64,000 nt of DNA from a virus, in IMG/VR virus record IMGVR_UViG_3300049856_000084, positions 1 through 64,000 of that record. One strand, 5' to 3'. The position numbers and the translations under genes are program-made. Position 1 is the first letter of the stretch; every line of letters begins with the position of its first letter. Shown one piece after another: positions 14,527-22,363 of the stretch. A model generated the notes under the pieces. That model saw only the letters and a program-made list of their open reading frames with translations, had not been told where the DNA came from and made no database searches.

Positions 14527-14726
14527 GGTCCCGGCCTCCGTAAATCTGCCAATGCTCTTGTCAAATCCATGGATGCACGGCGTACCGCTGCCGACGCCTT
14601 GGAGTCATCAACGAATTGCCTTTTGCTGCCGTTTGAATATGTGTACTCCTTGAATGTTACTGCCTTGCATCGCTTCAGGAAACGCTCAGCCTCAGCCTTT
14701 GCGGCATCCAGTATTTCTTTCGTCAT
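14523..14726 (-). CDS. small hypothetical helical protein
   Basis: A 67-residue, lysine/arginine-rich helical protein (ILDAAKAEAERFLKRCKAVT). Overlaps both neighbours by ATGA. No family recognised. Confidence 0.55.
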   Translation of the reverse strand: MTKEILDAAKAEAERFLKRCKAVTFKEYTYSNGSKRQFVDDSKASAAVRRASMDLTRALADLRRPGP

Positions 14727-14941
14727 TCGATAACCTCCACGCCGCTGATGCGCGGCTTGCCAGTGCCGTTACAAAACCAGCAAGGCTTGGACTCTCCGCG
14801 AATTTCTAGACTCCCTGTGCCGCTGCAATTGGCGCATTGCCATGGTTCCCATGGCTTTCTCCCGCTCATGGCCTTGTGAACAATGCGCACGGCTTGTTCC
14901 ATCGTTTGTGTCTCGTACTTGATTCGGATTTGTTCAGCCAT
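14723..14941 (-). CDS. DnaJ-type zinc-finger protein
   Basis: A 72-residue protein; ATG 14941 overlaps the upstream TAA (TAATG), and the AAGGTG of the upstream gene serves as ribosome site. Residues ~35-62 hold two CxxCxGxG repeats (CANCSGTGS, CWFCNGTGK), the DnaJ cysteine-rich pattern. Similar repeats end the gene at 15399 and occur at 37603. Confidence 0.65.
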   Translation of the reverse strand: MAEQIRIKYETQTMEQAVRIVHKAMSGRKPWEPWQCANCSGTGSLEIRGESKPCWFCNGTGKPRISGVEVIE

Positions 14942-15153
14942 TACCGCACCTTCCCCAGCACCCATGCCGACGCCTGTTTCAGCGCTTCGATCAACACATC
15001 CACTTGGTCTATCGTTTCAGGCCATGACCGCGGGGTGATGCGGTATCTCCCGGGTCTTACCCATGCTGAAACAAGAATAGAATTAGAGCCGGAGTACCAT
15101 GACCGCTCTTCTTTTTCTCCGAACGTCTCATCGACGATTGTAAATTTCATCAC
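14941..15153 (-). CDS. small beta protein, paralogue of the upstream gene
   Basis: A 70-residue protein starting MKFTIVDETFGEKEERSWYS. It aligns along its length with the gene at 15150 (SILVSAWVRPGRYRITP versus GILIVTARVRGDSYSITP; LIEALKQASAWVLGKVR versus LLRRCLVEAETWISEHVEVR), so the two are a tandem duplication. Function unknown. Confidence 0.6.
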   Translation of the reverse strand: MMKFTIVDETFGEKEERSWYSGSNSILVSAWVRPGRYRITPRSWPETIDQVDVLIEALKQASAWVLGKVR

Positions 15154-15398
15154 CGCACCTCCACATGCTCAGAGATCCACGTTTCAGCCTCAACTAGGCA
15201 TCGACGAAGGAGCGCTGAGTTTTCCAGCGTGGTCATGGATGCACGCAGCGGGGTTATAGAATAAGAATCGCCCCTTACCCTTGCAGTTACGATCAATATT
15301 CCGCCCTGCATCCAATCGCGACTCTTCAGACCATTGGAGTACGTTTGGTCATCAATAGTAATCGATGGGCTCTCGCCTTTCATTGTAGGTATCACCAT
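15150..15398 (-). CDS. small beta protein, paralogue of the downstream gene
   Basis: An 82-residue protein homologous to the gene at 14941. It ends HVEVR, the same tail and coding sequence as the upstream gene at 15399; the tail encodes the GGAGGTG ribosome site of the next gene. Function unknown. Confidence 0.6.
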   Translation of the reverse strand: MVIPTMKGESPSITIDDQTYSNGLKSRDWMQGGILIVTARVRGDSYSITPLRASMTTLENSALLRRCLVEAETWISEHVEVR

Positions 15399-16097
15399 TT
15401 ACCGCACCTCCACATGCGAGCCACGCGGCTCCAGCGTTACGCCGGGTACGGTACGCCTCCCGGTGCCTTGGCAATCGGGGCAAGGTACACGAGTTTGCTC
15501 ATCGTCACCATACCATTCCAAATCGCCGTGCCCACCACACTGCTCGCAATTCTTCGCCAACTCCGCACGGATGCGGTCGAGGTTGGGAACGCGCTTCACT
15601 ATGGCATCCTTAACCGTATAGCCATTGAGGATAAACGGGACCAATTGCCCAGCTTCTTTCCATGGACCCCACGGCATCACCACATGCGCATCGCACAGCG
15701 CATCCGGAACCAGTTCAGGGTTCGTGATCGTGAGTGCCTGTTTGCCGCCATTACCTTTCAGCGACAATACGCCAGTGCGCCCTTCCAGCTTCGTAATGCC
15801 ACGCTTGCCCATAATGAACTGAACAATGGCCTTCATGCGCTCGCCACGGCCTTCCCACGTCTTCTGGTAGTCTCTGAGCCGTTCCGATTCAGCTTTTGCA
15901 CCTTGCGCCATAAACTTGCACTGGTTGATCCATGCCACAATGCCATCAACCTTGGATACTTCGCGTTCACAGTACAGAGCAATCTGCGCGTCGATGGCTT
16001 CGAGCGATTCCTGAGTCAGGTCCGGCTCATCGTACAACTGCATGAGTTGCGTGAGTTCGGCGTCGATCTGGTACAGGCTGAGTGATTGTTCGCCCAT
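15399..16097 (-). CDS. Gp157-like protein with C-terminal zinc fingers
   Basis: A 232-residue protein. The N-terminal ~120 residues match the siphophage Gp157 pattern: SLYQIDAELTQLMQLYDEPD, coiled helices with AWINQCKFMAQGAKAESERL, and MGKRGITKLEGRTGVLSLKG. A PNLDRIRAELAKNCEQCGGH segment follows, with two CxxCxGxG-like fingers (CEQCGGHGD, CPDCQGTG). Gp157 genes sit in phage replication/recombination modules, as here beside a RecT-like gene. The zinc extension is not usual for the family. Confidence 0.75.
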   Translation of the reverse strand: MGEQSLSLYQIDAELTQLMQLYDEPDLTQESLEAIDAQIALYCEREVSKVDGIVAWINQCKFMAQGAKAESERLRDYQKTWEGRGERMKAIVQFIMGKRGITKLEGRTGVLSLKGNGGKQALTITNPELVPDALCDAHVVMPWGPWKEAGQLVPFILNGYTVKDAIVKRVPNLDRIRAELAKNCEQCGGHGDLEWYGDDEQTRVPCPDCQGTGRRTVPGVTLEPRGSHVEVR

Positions 16098-16099
16098 GG

Positions 16100-17143
16100 T
16101 TAGGCTCCTAGCGCTGCTTCATTCTCAAGTGCTCGAACCAATGCATCCATCTGGTCGGTGGTGACGTTCTTGGTTGACTTGCGTCCGAAGAATGCCAAGA
16201 TGTCTCGGTACTTCTCTTCTGGAATTTCGCGCTGCTTCTGGAGTGTTCGTAGCATCGCAACCTGCTTGCCATTAATCACTGGGCAGGAGTCTCTTGCGCC
16301 TTGTTCCCCGTCGCCAATCATCATCGGCTCGATCACTTCTTCATATTGCTCTTCCTGAAGTTCTTCAACTGTTGATGCTTCGAGTACCTTGTCGCGATCC
16401 TTGGCATACTTGTAAGCCTTTTCCATGAATTCGGAATCGAGCAACTTGGATTCATCGGGGGATAGCGTAGAGAACCACTGTCGAAGCATGACTGATCCCA
16501 GCTTAGACTTGGAACGAACCCCGTCCTTGAGCTTCTCGGTTGCAACCGCAAGCTGCGCGGCCCTTGCCGCAGCAAGCTCTTCTGCTGTTGGCTCAGGTGG
16601 AACGTAATCTCCGTCGGAATTGACAACACCACCAAGTTCTTCCGGCACATAGACAGGCATCCCGCAAGTGACCTCTGGACAATACCATTTCTGCCCATTC
16701 GAGATAGCACGGTTGAAGTACATGTTTCGAGGGAACTTGCGGTACATGTCGCTGTAGACTCCCGCTGTTTTAGCATCCTCTTCGGTGAAGCTAGACTCGC
16801 CCAAAATCTCGCCCTGCTTGCCGATGAACTGCAAAGAACAGCCCTTGTTGTCGAACTTCAGGTGTTTGAAGTTGTAGCCATGGCGACGGATCTGAGAAGC
16901 AATCAGCCCACCGCTCAGCGTGATCTTCCCTTTGATGATGTGAATGCCCATGACGGCGGCTACGGGCGCAATGCCTAGTTCTTCCCCTGCCATCACCTTA
17001 ACAGCGGCTTGGGCGGCTTCACGCATATCGGAGAAGTACCCTGACTGCGCAAGGATGTTCCCGATGCGTTCAAGCCCGTTGATGCGCTCGTTGGAAAACC
17101 GCGCTACTTCTTGATTCTGTACTACGATTTCTGTTGTTGACAT
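16100..17143 (-). CDS. RecT-like single-strand annealing protein
   Basis: A 347-residue protein; ATG 17143 is preceded by AGGAGC and GGGATT. Residues ~20-180 follow the phage RecT-like order: SGYFSDMREAAQAAVKVMAG, EELGIAPVAAVMGIHIIKGK, ITLSGGLIASQIRRHGYNFK, SSFTEEDAKTAGVYSDMYRK, FPRNMYFNRAISNGQKWYCP. An acidic linker leads to a C-terminal helical domain (INGKQVAMLRTLQKQREIPE). It would bind and anneal ssDNA in recombination-dependent replication; no exonuclease partner is adjacent, but Gp157, VRR-NUC and HNH genes lie downstream. Confidence 0.75.
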   Translation of the reverse strand: MSTTEIVVQNQEVARFSNERINGLERIGNILAQSGYFSDMREAAQAAVKVMAGEELGIAPVAAVMGIHIIKGKITLSGGLIASQIRRHGYNFKHLKFDNKGCSLQFIGKQGEILGESSFTEEDAKTAGVYSDMYRKFPRNMYFNRAISNGQKWYCPEVTCGMPVYVPEELGGVVNSDGDYVPPEPTAEELAAARAAQLAVATEKLKDGVRSKSKLGSVMLRQWFSTLSPDESKLLDSEFMEKAYKYAKDRDKVLEASTVEELQEEQYEEVIEPMMIGDGEQGARDSCPVINGKQVAMLRTLQKQREIPEEKYRDILAFFGRKSTKNVTTDQMDALVRALENEAALGA

Positions 17144-17298
17144 AATCCCTTTGCTCCTGCCACCCATGTAAATGACCTGTTAAACATCTCCACCTTGTAG
17201 AACCCTTCCGTTATCCCGCTCGCCTCAACCTTGCCGCATCGCTGGCACACCCAGCGCCATCCGCCAAAGAACAGCTTGTACCGCCAATCGTGGTTCAT
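17122..17298 (-). CDS. 58-residue hypothetical protein
   Basis: ATG 17298 overlaps the upstream stop (ATGA). Product MNHDWRYKLFFGGWRWVCQR contains CQRC, possibly half a zinc site, and an aromatic core. It overlaps the RecT-like start by 22 bases. No family recognised. Confidence 0.55.
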   Translation of the reverse strand: MNHDWRYKLFFGGWRWVCQRCGKVEASGITEGFYKVEMFNRSFTWVAGAKGLCQQQKS

Positions 17299-18161
17299 TT
17301 CATGTCCACCGCAATAGCCCTAAGCTGTATCGCCTTGCTTCGGTACTCCACTATTGTGGCCTCAAGCTCTTTGTTCCTGGCGCGGCACTTGCGGAGCTTG
17401 TCGATGCACGCCATATGCTGAGCGAACGCCATTGGTAATTTACTCCGTTCTTCTGCCAACTCGATCAACTTGCGCTGCTCTTCGATGGTCAGCTTGTAAT
17501 TGTGGATCTGGCGTTGAAGTTCGGCAATCTGGCCCGTTAAATCGGGGACATGCATGGATATGTTCATTGCCTTGGCGTAGTCCGCCTTCAGCTTCTCGTT
17601 CTCCGCTTGCAAGTCGGCGTACTCGCCAACGTTCAGCATATTGGCATGAGTCATATTCGCGATGAAGCTGTCCTTTTCTGCTACAGATTCCAGTACCGCC
17701 TTGTGGTTGCGCCCCAGCACCGCGTTAGCCTCTGTGAGCGAGTCGATCTGCTGTGTCTTAAGTTCGCAGGCCCTACGAGCCAGTTCGTTCTCGGTTTTAA
17801 GTGAGTCGCGCTCCGCCAGTAACTCAGCGTGTTCCTTCTTGTAGTCGATGGCATTCTCAATATCTGTTTGGCGTTGAACCGCAGTATCGCGTTCTCGCTT
17901 CAGCCGCAGCGCCTGGGTATGCAGCGCCGCGATCTCGCGGTCCTTGCGTTCTATCTCCCCTCGTAGGCTCGACGTCTCAGCCACATATACGTTGAGCGAG
18001 TCCCTGGCGGCTTGAAGTTCTTGCACCTTGGCCGCGTTGCCAGCTTTCGCCGTTTCGAGTAGCGATTGAAGTTCGGCAATCTGCCCAATGTAAAACTCGT
18101 GCAGATCAGTCAGATCGCTTGTCACTTTGTTTCGCAGTACCGCTTGTTTCGTATAGTCCAT
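17295..18161 (-). CDS. long coiled-coil protein
   Basis: A 288-residue protein, almost entirely coiled coil from about residue 20 to 275 (for example IERKDREIAALHTQALRLKR, EHAELLAERDSLKTENELAR, DLTGQIAELQRQIHNYKLTI). No membrane segment or nucleotide motif. It might be a scaffold or DNA-organising protein in the replication module; no family assigned. Confidence 0.7.
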   Translation of the reverse strand: MDYTKQAVLRNKVTSDLTDLHEFYIGQIAELQSLLETAKAGNAAKVQELQAARDSLNVYVAETSSLRGEIERKDREIAALHTQALRLKRERDTAVQRQTDIENAIDYKKEHAELLAERDSLKTENELARRACELKTQQIDSLTEANAVLGRNHKAVLESVAEKDSFIANMTHANMLNVGEYADLQAENEKLKADYAKAMNISMHVPDLTGQIAELQRQIHNYKLTIEEQRKLIELAEERSKLPMAFAQHMACIDKLRKCRARNKELEATIVEYRSKAIQLRAIAVDMK

Positions 18162-18257
18162 AAATCCTCTAAAAGTGGGCCAGCCTCCCCCATGGACACT
18201 GGCCCGTTAGTTGAGCGTTGGTCAAGCTGCTCGGAGTGGGCAGCGGCGCTCAGTCCC

Positions 18258-18707
18258 TCAAACTTCTGGAGTTGTCACCACGATTACGCGATCAGGCCCA
18301 ACCATGTCGATGAGTTCAGAAATCGGATTCTTTGACATGTGCGCCTCTTTGGGAATTGGAGCAATGTCAAGCATTTCTGGGACTTCAACACCGTACTTGC
18401 CAGAAGTGATTTTTGACAGCCACCCAAGGATAAGGCTCGCCCGTTCATTTTTGCCAGCGTCAGTTTCCATCATTAAGACCAATTCGCCTACTGCAAAGGT
18501 TTGAATTTCAGGACTGTCTAATTGCGGGAATTGTTTCAGCAAGTAAGGCTTACACTCTTCCCCAAATCTTCCCAGTTGATGGGTGAATACACTCTCCCCC
18601 GTCATGAAGCTGAGAATGTCATACAGCCCATCAATGTGTCTGGTTGATACGAGACGGCCAGTGGTAACACTGAGAACGTCTGAAATGTGAAATTGCTTCG
18701 TGTCCAT
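18258..18707 (-). CDS. conserved phage protein of DUF7736 type
   Basis: A 149-residue protein with FHISDVLSVTTGRLVSTRHI, GLYDILSFMTGESVFTHQLG, ECKPYLLKQFPQL, then GKYGVEVPEML and MSKNPISELIDMVGPD. The TTGRLVSxxHxxG..DIL.FMTG..xFTHQL..ECxPxLL signature is typical of this uncharacterised phage family. A 96-base gap downstream holds no supported gene. Confidence 0.7.
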   Translation of the reverse strand: MDTKQFHISDVLSVTTGRLVSTRHIDGLYDILSFMTGESVFTHQLGRFGEECKPYLLKQFPQLDSPEIQTFAVGELVLMMETDAGKNERASLILGWLSKITSGKYGVEVPEMLDIAPIPKEAHMSKNPISELIDMVGPDRVIVVTTPEV

Positions 18708-18708
18708 T

Positions 18709-19083
18709 TTATTCTTTCCACTTATCCAAAATCTTCAGAGCCTCCGCAATCGCGGCGCGTAAATCCGGCTCGTGTTGTGTGCGGTTTGGGTGCGTCCAAT
18801 CATGGAGATGCTTGTAGGCCTTATCGAGCTTGTAGGCACTTTCCAGTATCGCCTTGCGGGTTTCAAATGGTGTGGGGTCAATGTCAGGCCGATAATCGTT
18901 ACCCTCATACCCTCTTATTTCCCAAATGTCTCCAGTGTTAACAAAGAGATCGGTAGCTCGCTCACCATTCCAGCTAACCTTAACCATCCCCGTCTTCGTG
19001 ATGGAGATCACACGGCCCTCTATAAAGGATTGGCCACGCCATCCAGTTCTAATGTACACGCCCTGCCCGACTTCGTAGCTCAT
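18709..19083 (-). CDS. protein with N-terminal SH3/KOW-like barrel
   Basis: A 124-residue protein. ATG 19083 overlaps the upstream stop (ATGA). Residues ~1-55 alternate short strands with a KOW-like motif (YEVGQGVYIRTGWRGQSFIE, GRVISITKTGMVKVSWNGER). The rest is helical (FETRKAILESAYKLDKAYKH). May bind nucleic acid or protein; family unknown. Confidence 0.6.
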   Translation of the reverse strand: MSYEVGQGVYIRTGWRGQSFIEGRVISITKTGMVKVSWNGERATDLFVNTGDIWEIRGYEGNDYRPDIDPTPFETRKAILESAYKLDKAYKHLHDWTHPNRTQHEPDLRAAIAEALKILDKWKE

Positions 19084-19334
19084 GGCTTTGCCTTCACGTT
19101 TGGTTGGGGCTTGTCTTCCAGCCAAACGGTATAAGTGCCATCTTCTTTGTTTTTGCGACTACGCAGTTTGTAGCTGCTTACGTGGTAGAAAGTTGCCGCG
19201 CTCGCATACTGCCGGTGTGTAAGTCCCGCCACTGCTTTCTTCGCAGCGAAAGCATTTTCTAAAGCATCGTACACTGCTCTGTAGCTATTTTGTGGAGCTA
19301 CGGATGGGATATCTACGATTGTGAATGGTTCCAT
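19080..19334 (-). CDS. first gene of the minus early operon, unknown
   Basis: An 84-residue basic protein starting MEPFTIVDIPSVAP, an N-terminus shared with the genes starting at 6689 and 15153. A helix (YDALENAFAAKKAVAGLTHR) and strands (YKLRSRKNKEDGTYTVWLED) follow. It is first behind the minus promoter at 19415-19443. Confidence 0.6.
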   Translation of the reverse strand: MEPFTIVDIPSVAPQNSYRAVYDALENAFAAKKAVAGLTHRQYASAATFYHVSSYKLRSRKNKEDGTYTVWLEDKPQPNVKAKP

Positions 19335-19414
19335 TGTATTTGATCCTCGGCGGCCCGCGCACCCTGTAGCCTGGAAAGCTAATTAACCGGGTGCCATACG
19401 GTGCCGCCTGATTC

Positions 19415-19443
19415 AATATATTTTAGATTCGCTGCGTTGTCAA
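19415..19443 (-). promoter_or_regulatory. promoter of the minus early operon
   Basis: On the minus strand TTGACA (19443-19438) and TATATT (19420-19415) are 17 bases apart, near-consensus sigma70. A ~75-base leader leads to the ATG at 19334; the operon can run to the terminator at 4.64 kb. Confidence 0.75.
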
Positions 19444-19466
19444 GGAAAATCGTATAAAAATATAAT

Positions 19467-19495
19467 TTGACATTTTTATAGTTTCGGATTACACT
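19467..19495 (+). promoter_or_regulatory. promoter of the plus early operon
   Basis: TTGACA (19467-19472) and TACACT (19490-19495) with a 17-base spacer, ending 10 bases before the ATG at 19506. It is back-to-back with the minus promoter 25 bases away. Confidence 0.75.
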
Positions 19496-19505
19496 GATTT
19501 CAACG

Positions 19506-19670
19506 ATGGCAAAACGAAAGTTTACAGACCCTACCACGGTCAATCTGCGAATCCCACAGAAGCTACATTCTTCGTTCAAGCAAGCCTGCGCGAAGAAGAT
19601 GGTTTCGATGATACAGGGATGCACTGAGGCCGTCCAGCTTTGGATGGAAGAACAGAAGGTGAAACGATGA
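19506..19670 (+). CDS. ribbon-helix-helix regulator
   Basis: A 54-residue protein: basic arm AKRKFTDP, strand TTVNLRIP, helix QKLHSSFKQACAKK, and helix MIQGCTEAVQLWMEEQKV. This is the Arc/Mnt-type ribbon-helix-helix layout. As the first gene behind a divergent promoter pair it is a good candidate for the repressor of this region. Confidence 0.7.
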   Translation: MAKRKFTDPTTVNLRIPQKLHSSFKQACAKKMVSMIQGCTEAVQLWMEEQKVKR

Positions 19671-19858
19671 CACTTCGGGACGAAATCAAGGAATTGAAAG
19701 ACTTCTTGTATCGCATTATCAGGGAGACCCAAATGGAAAAAGATGCAAGAATTCAGGGTTTCCCACGGATCGCAAGGACTGCGCGTAAGGATCGTTTAGA
19801 AATCACCGAAGACGTACGTAAATACTTGAAGGCGGCGGAAAAGCGAGGCAAGCGATGA
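19667..19858 (+). CDS. small helical basic protein
   Basis: A 63-residue protein starting at the ATGA overlap (19667). Helical N-terminus (LRDEIKELKDFLYRIIRETQ) and basic C-terminus (KDRLEITEDVRKYLKAAEKR). Might be a partner of the RHH protein; unknown. Confidence 0.6.
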   Translation: MTLRDEIKELKDFLYRIIRETQMEKDARIQGFPRIARTARKDRLEITEDVRKYLKAAEKRGKR

Positions 19859-19983
19859 TTGACCGCTTCTTTGACTGGTACGCCAATGCGCCGCTCGTGG
19901 AAGTGGTGCGAGTTGGGACCATTACGGCCTATCTGTTCGGCATTATAACCGGCGCAATGATTAGCTATGCGGTGCTGCGATGA
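19855..19983 (+). CDS. 42-residue membrane protein
   Basis: MIDRFFDWYANAPLVEVVRV then TITAYLFGIITGAMISYAV, a single membrane helix. It is joined to both neighbours by ATGA overlaps, which supports it as real. Confidence 0.65.
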   Translation: MIDRFFDWYANAPLVEVVRVGTITAYLFGIITGAMISYAVLR

Positions 19984-20219
19984 GCGAACCGCTAAAGCTG
20001 AGCGATCTGGGAAGCCACGAGTTTCTATTGGCTTCTCGCAATGACGGCAAGACTACGATATCACTGTACGCTGATTTTGGTTTGTCGCCGCCGTTCACGC
20101 CATATGGATTCTACATCCGTGGAACCAATGGCTCTGGTCACACGACAGATCCAAATCAGGCAATTGCAGCATTCAACGCACAAGTTTTGATCGACGCCCA
20201 ACAGGGCAAGGAGAAGTAA
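19980..20219 (+). CDS. small hypothetical protein
   Basis: A 79-residue soluble protein, strands then helix (HEFLLASRNDGKTTISLYAD, QAIAAFNAQVLIDAQQG). No family recognised. Confidence 0.6.
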   Translation: MSEPLKLSDLGSHEFLLASRNDGKTTISLYADFGLSPPFTPYGFYIRGTNGSGHTTDPNQAIAAFNAQVLIDAQQGKEK

Positions 20220-20221
20220 GT

Positions 20222-20743
20222 ATGGCAAAGAAAAATGCAGTTCGAGAATTAGAGCCAAATCCAGTGCCGGGAACGCCCGGTGTTGATGTTGAGCCAAACC
20301 ACGCAGATGCAGTTCGCAATGGGCAGGAAGTTGAGGCTCAAGCCAACCGTGAGATTCTCAAGAAGTTTCTTGACGAATTGAAGGATTGGGTTACTAATTC
20401 ACCAAAGGCCGCAGGGGTTGGCAAAGACTGGGGACCGGAACCAGTGGCACCATATGGCATCAAGGTTAAGGTTTATCCCGATAATCGCTTTGAAGTGCTG
20501 ATCGGCGAAAAGGTGACTACTATCACGGCAAAAGACATCACGCCGGTTCCACCGACAAACATCAATGCGGTTGGTGGCCCGGTCGGTGGACCAATTCCTG
20601 ATAGTCCTGGGCAACCGAGCAACCGCTTCTACAACATCGGCGGATCGAAGTATGTTCCAGGCGACCGCTACGAAACAACGGATGGCAGCATCTACATTTG
20701 CATCGCCAATCTGTTTTACACCTGTTGGCTGAAAGTTCGATAA
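20222..20743 (+). CDS. hypothetical protein with glycine/proline linker
   Basis: A 173-residue protein with AAGGAG upstream. A helical middle (NREILKKFLDELKDWVTN), a beta part (YGIKVKVYPDNRFEVLIGEK), a Gly/Pro linker (NAVGGPVGGPIPDSPGQP) and a C-terminal segment resembling short carbohydrate-binding tails (YVPGDRYETTDGSIYICIAN). Function unknown. Confidence 0.6.
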   Translation: MAKKNAVRELEPNPVPGTPGVDVEPNHADAVRNGQEVEAQANREILKKFLDELKDWVTNSPKAAGVGKDWGPEPVAPYGIKVKVYPDNRFEVLIGEKVTTITAKDITPVPPTNINAVGGPVGGPIPDSPGQPSNRFYNIGGSKYVPGDRYETTDGSIYICIANLFYTCWLKVR

Positions 20744-20755
20744 CCACAACCTCAC

Positions 20756-20773
20756 GGGGCTTCGGCCCCTTCT
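20756..20773 (+). terminator. intrinsic terminator with UUCG loop
   Basis: GGGGC-TTCG-GCCCC followed by TTCT: a perfect 5-bp GC stem with the very stable UUCG tetraloop and a short U-tract, 12 bases after the stop at 20743 and before the tRNA locus. Confidence 0.65.
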
Positions 20774-20854
20774 GAGCGGTTCGGCCTTGAAAAAGTTCGG
20801 TATGGCTGGTACAGAAAGCCGAATATAATTGCAAGGCCGTTCCGCTGAGAGTTT

Positions 20855-21053
20855 GGGAATGTAGCTAACTGGATAAGCTTGTGGTCCGCAAGATCACGGC
20901 TGACGATGTGGCGAAATGGCATACGCGCTGGTCTAGCAAACTGGTGTTAGGTAAAGCTTAAGCCTAGCGTGCTGGTTCGACCCCAGCCATCGTTAGATAA
21001 TCATCCGAACCCGAGGGTGGTTGATTCGAGTTCGAGTCTCGACATTTCCACCA
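20855..21053 (+). other. interrupted tRNA-like outer element with CCA end
   Basis: The 5' end GGGAATG (20855-20861) pairs with CATTTCC (21043-21049), followed by A and an encoded CCA. A D-arm (GCT-AACTGGATA-AGC, 20864-20878) and an arm GTGGT-CCGCAAG-ATCAC (20881-20897) lie in the 5' half; a perfect T-arm (TCGAG-TTCGAGT-CTCGA, 21026-21042) and a hairpin (ATCATCC..GGTTGAT) lie in the 3' half. Between them sits a complete class II tRNA. Anticodon and isotype of the outer element are not resolved (the loop lacks U33). A TATAAT at 20824 could be its -10 box. Confidence 0.45.
20902..20995 (+). tRNA. class II tRNA (Leu-like body, anticodon apparently AGC)
   Basis: Acceptor GACGATG/CATCGTT with A73, D-arm GCG..CGC with GG in the loop, anticodon arm CTGGT-CTAGCAA-ACTGG, long variable arm TTAGG..CCTAG, T-arm GCTGG-TTCGACC-CCAGC. 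The body and A73 are Leu-like, but read with U33 the anticodon is AGC (Ala), not a Leu or Ser anticodon; a one-base register shift would give UAG (Leu). The anticodon stem has two G.U pairs. CCA is not encoded. It lies wholly inside the outer tRNA-like element. Confidence 0.6.
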
Positions 21054-21085
21054 AATTTTGAAGTGATGAGAGAAGGGGAAGACTA

Positions 21086-21598
21086 ATGGAAAAAACAATC
21101 ACAGTTCACGGTGAAGAGTGCATCGTCACGCTTCAGGATGATTTTACGTTTATAGCGTCGTACAGCGACGCCGAATACAACACCAAATATGTCAATGGTG
21201 AAAGCTTAAAAGAGGTTCGCGCCAATCTTGCGGCGGCGATCCCCAAGCCTGAAAAGTCGAACGCTCCGAAGAAGCAGAAAATTGAGATCAAAGCTATCCA
21301 TTGGATGGCGGTCATAAATCGTTACGATAAGCCACCATCGAACGAACCCATTACCATCACTGGTGTGCATCAACGAGATGGACGATCATTGCTAGGGTTT
21401 TATGATAATCACCCGAAAGCATCATTTGAGCCAGGGGGAAAGTATAGCAATGCTTGTTTGCTGGTTGCCGATGCACCTGTATCTGAGTTACTGCTTTTGA
21501 AACAGACCGCCGAAATGCACAAGCAGAACTTTGACGCCACGTTGCATAAGTACCGCTTCGATCCAACAACGATTCCCGGCTATAAGAAGGGGTTCTAA
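21086..21598 (+). CDS. hypothetical protein
   Basis: A 170-residue protein with AAGGGGA upstream. Beta-rich N-terminus (KTITVHGEECIVTLQDDFTF), Lys/Pro linker, then a domain with WMAVINRYDKPPSNEPITIT. The C-terminus is helical. No family recognised. Confidence 0.65.
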   Translation: MEKTITVHGEECIVTLQDDFTFIASYSDAEYNTKYVNGESLKEVRANLAAAIPKPEKSNAPKKQKIEIKAIHWMAVINRYDKPPSNEPITITGVHQRDGRSLLGFYDNHPKASFEPGGKYSNACLLVADAPVSELLLLKQTAEMHKQNFDATLHKYRFDPTTIPGYKKGF

Positions 21599-21600
21599 CC

Positions 21601-21837
21601 ATGAATGACAACGGAATATTGGCAATCGAAGTGAGCACGCTGCTGCTTGCGGCTATCGGCGGAATCAGTGCCATCTACAAGTGGCGTACATGGGCCGCAT
21701 TCTGGCACTGGTGCGCTTCCAAGTGCATGGCGGCTGGTACGTACTGTTTCCGCTGGTGTACAGGCAAGGCGGTCGCCGAAGAGGCCAAGAAGGCGTACTG
21801 GCGTAATCTGGGTAAGCCGAACACGGAGCAAGTATGA
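21601..21837 (+). CDS. small membrane protein
   Basis: A 78-residue protein. One membrane helix at residues ~8-24 (AIEVSTLLLAAIGGISAIY), then an aromatic, Cys-containing amphipathic segment (FWHWCASKCMAAGTYCFRWC). Overlaps the next gene by ATGA. Confidence 0.6.
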   Translation: MNDNGILAIEVSTLLLAAIGGISAIYKWRTWAAFWHWCASKCMAAGTYCFRWCTGKAVAEEAKKAYWRNLGKPNTEQV

Positions 21838-22100
21838 AAACGGTAGATTTGACAGACGTAATCAAGATGAAACGAACTGCTCCTGGGTTTATACCAGAGT
21901 TGTTTGAAACTTTGAAGGCACTGGAACCAGGGAAGTGCCTAGAAGTTCTTGTTGCAGAATTAGAAGGCCGTACACCTAAAAAATTTCGAGCGCAACTCAC
22001 GATGCGTTGCATCACTGTATCACCTACGCATAAGCTGTGTATGCGAGATAAGGTCGATACTCTCTACCTCTGGCTTGAGCCACGGGAGCCGAAGCCATGA
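21834..22100 (+). CDS. hypothetical protein
   Basis: An 88-residue protein; a helix (FIPELFETLKALEPGKCLEV) then strands (FRAQLTMRCITVSPTHKLCM). ATGA overlaps at both ends. No family recognised. Confidence 0.6.
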   Translation: MKTVDLTDVIKMKRTAPGFIPELFETLKALEPGKCLEVLVAELEGRTPKKFRAQLTMRCITVSPTHKLCMRDKVDTLYLWLEPREPKP

Positions 22101-22363
22101 GCAAGCCATACTCGGTACCGCCGTGTGATCTCACAGAGAAGCCACGCTACACGCCTGGGCCGCCGCCAGCCGACGCCGAGGGCTGGTACATGCTGCGGTG
22201 GGACAAGCTATCGGATATCGACGAAGTACAAGTGCTTTGCGATAATCTCACCAATGGCGTTGGGATTAAGTATACGCGCCGAAACTTGGAACAATGCTCG
22301 CACCACATGAAGATAGAGATGCCGGAGGAACCAGAATGCCACGAGACTCAGCCGAAGAGTTGA
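22097..22363 (+). CDS. hypothetical protein
   Basis: An 88-residue Pro-rich protein (YSVPPCDLTEKPRYTPGPPP) with a C-terminal helix and several Cys. No family recognised. Confidence 0.55.
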   Translation: MSKPYSVPPCDLTEKPRYTPGPPPADAEGWYMLRWDKLSDIDEVQVLCDNLTNGVGIKYTRRNLEQCSHHMKIEMPEEPECHETQPKS

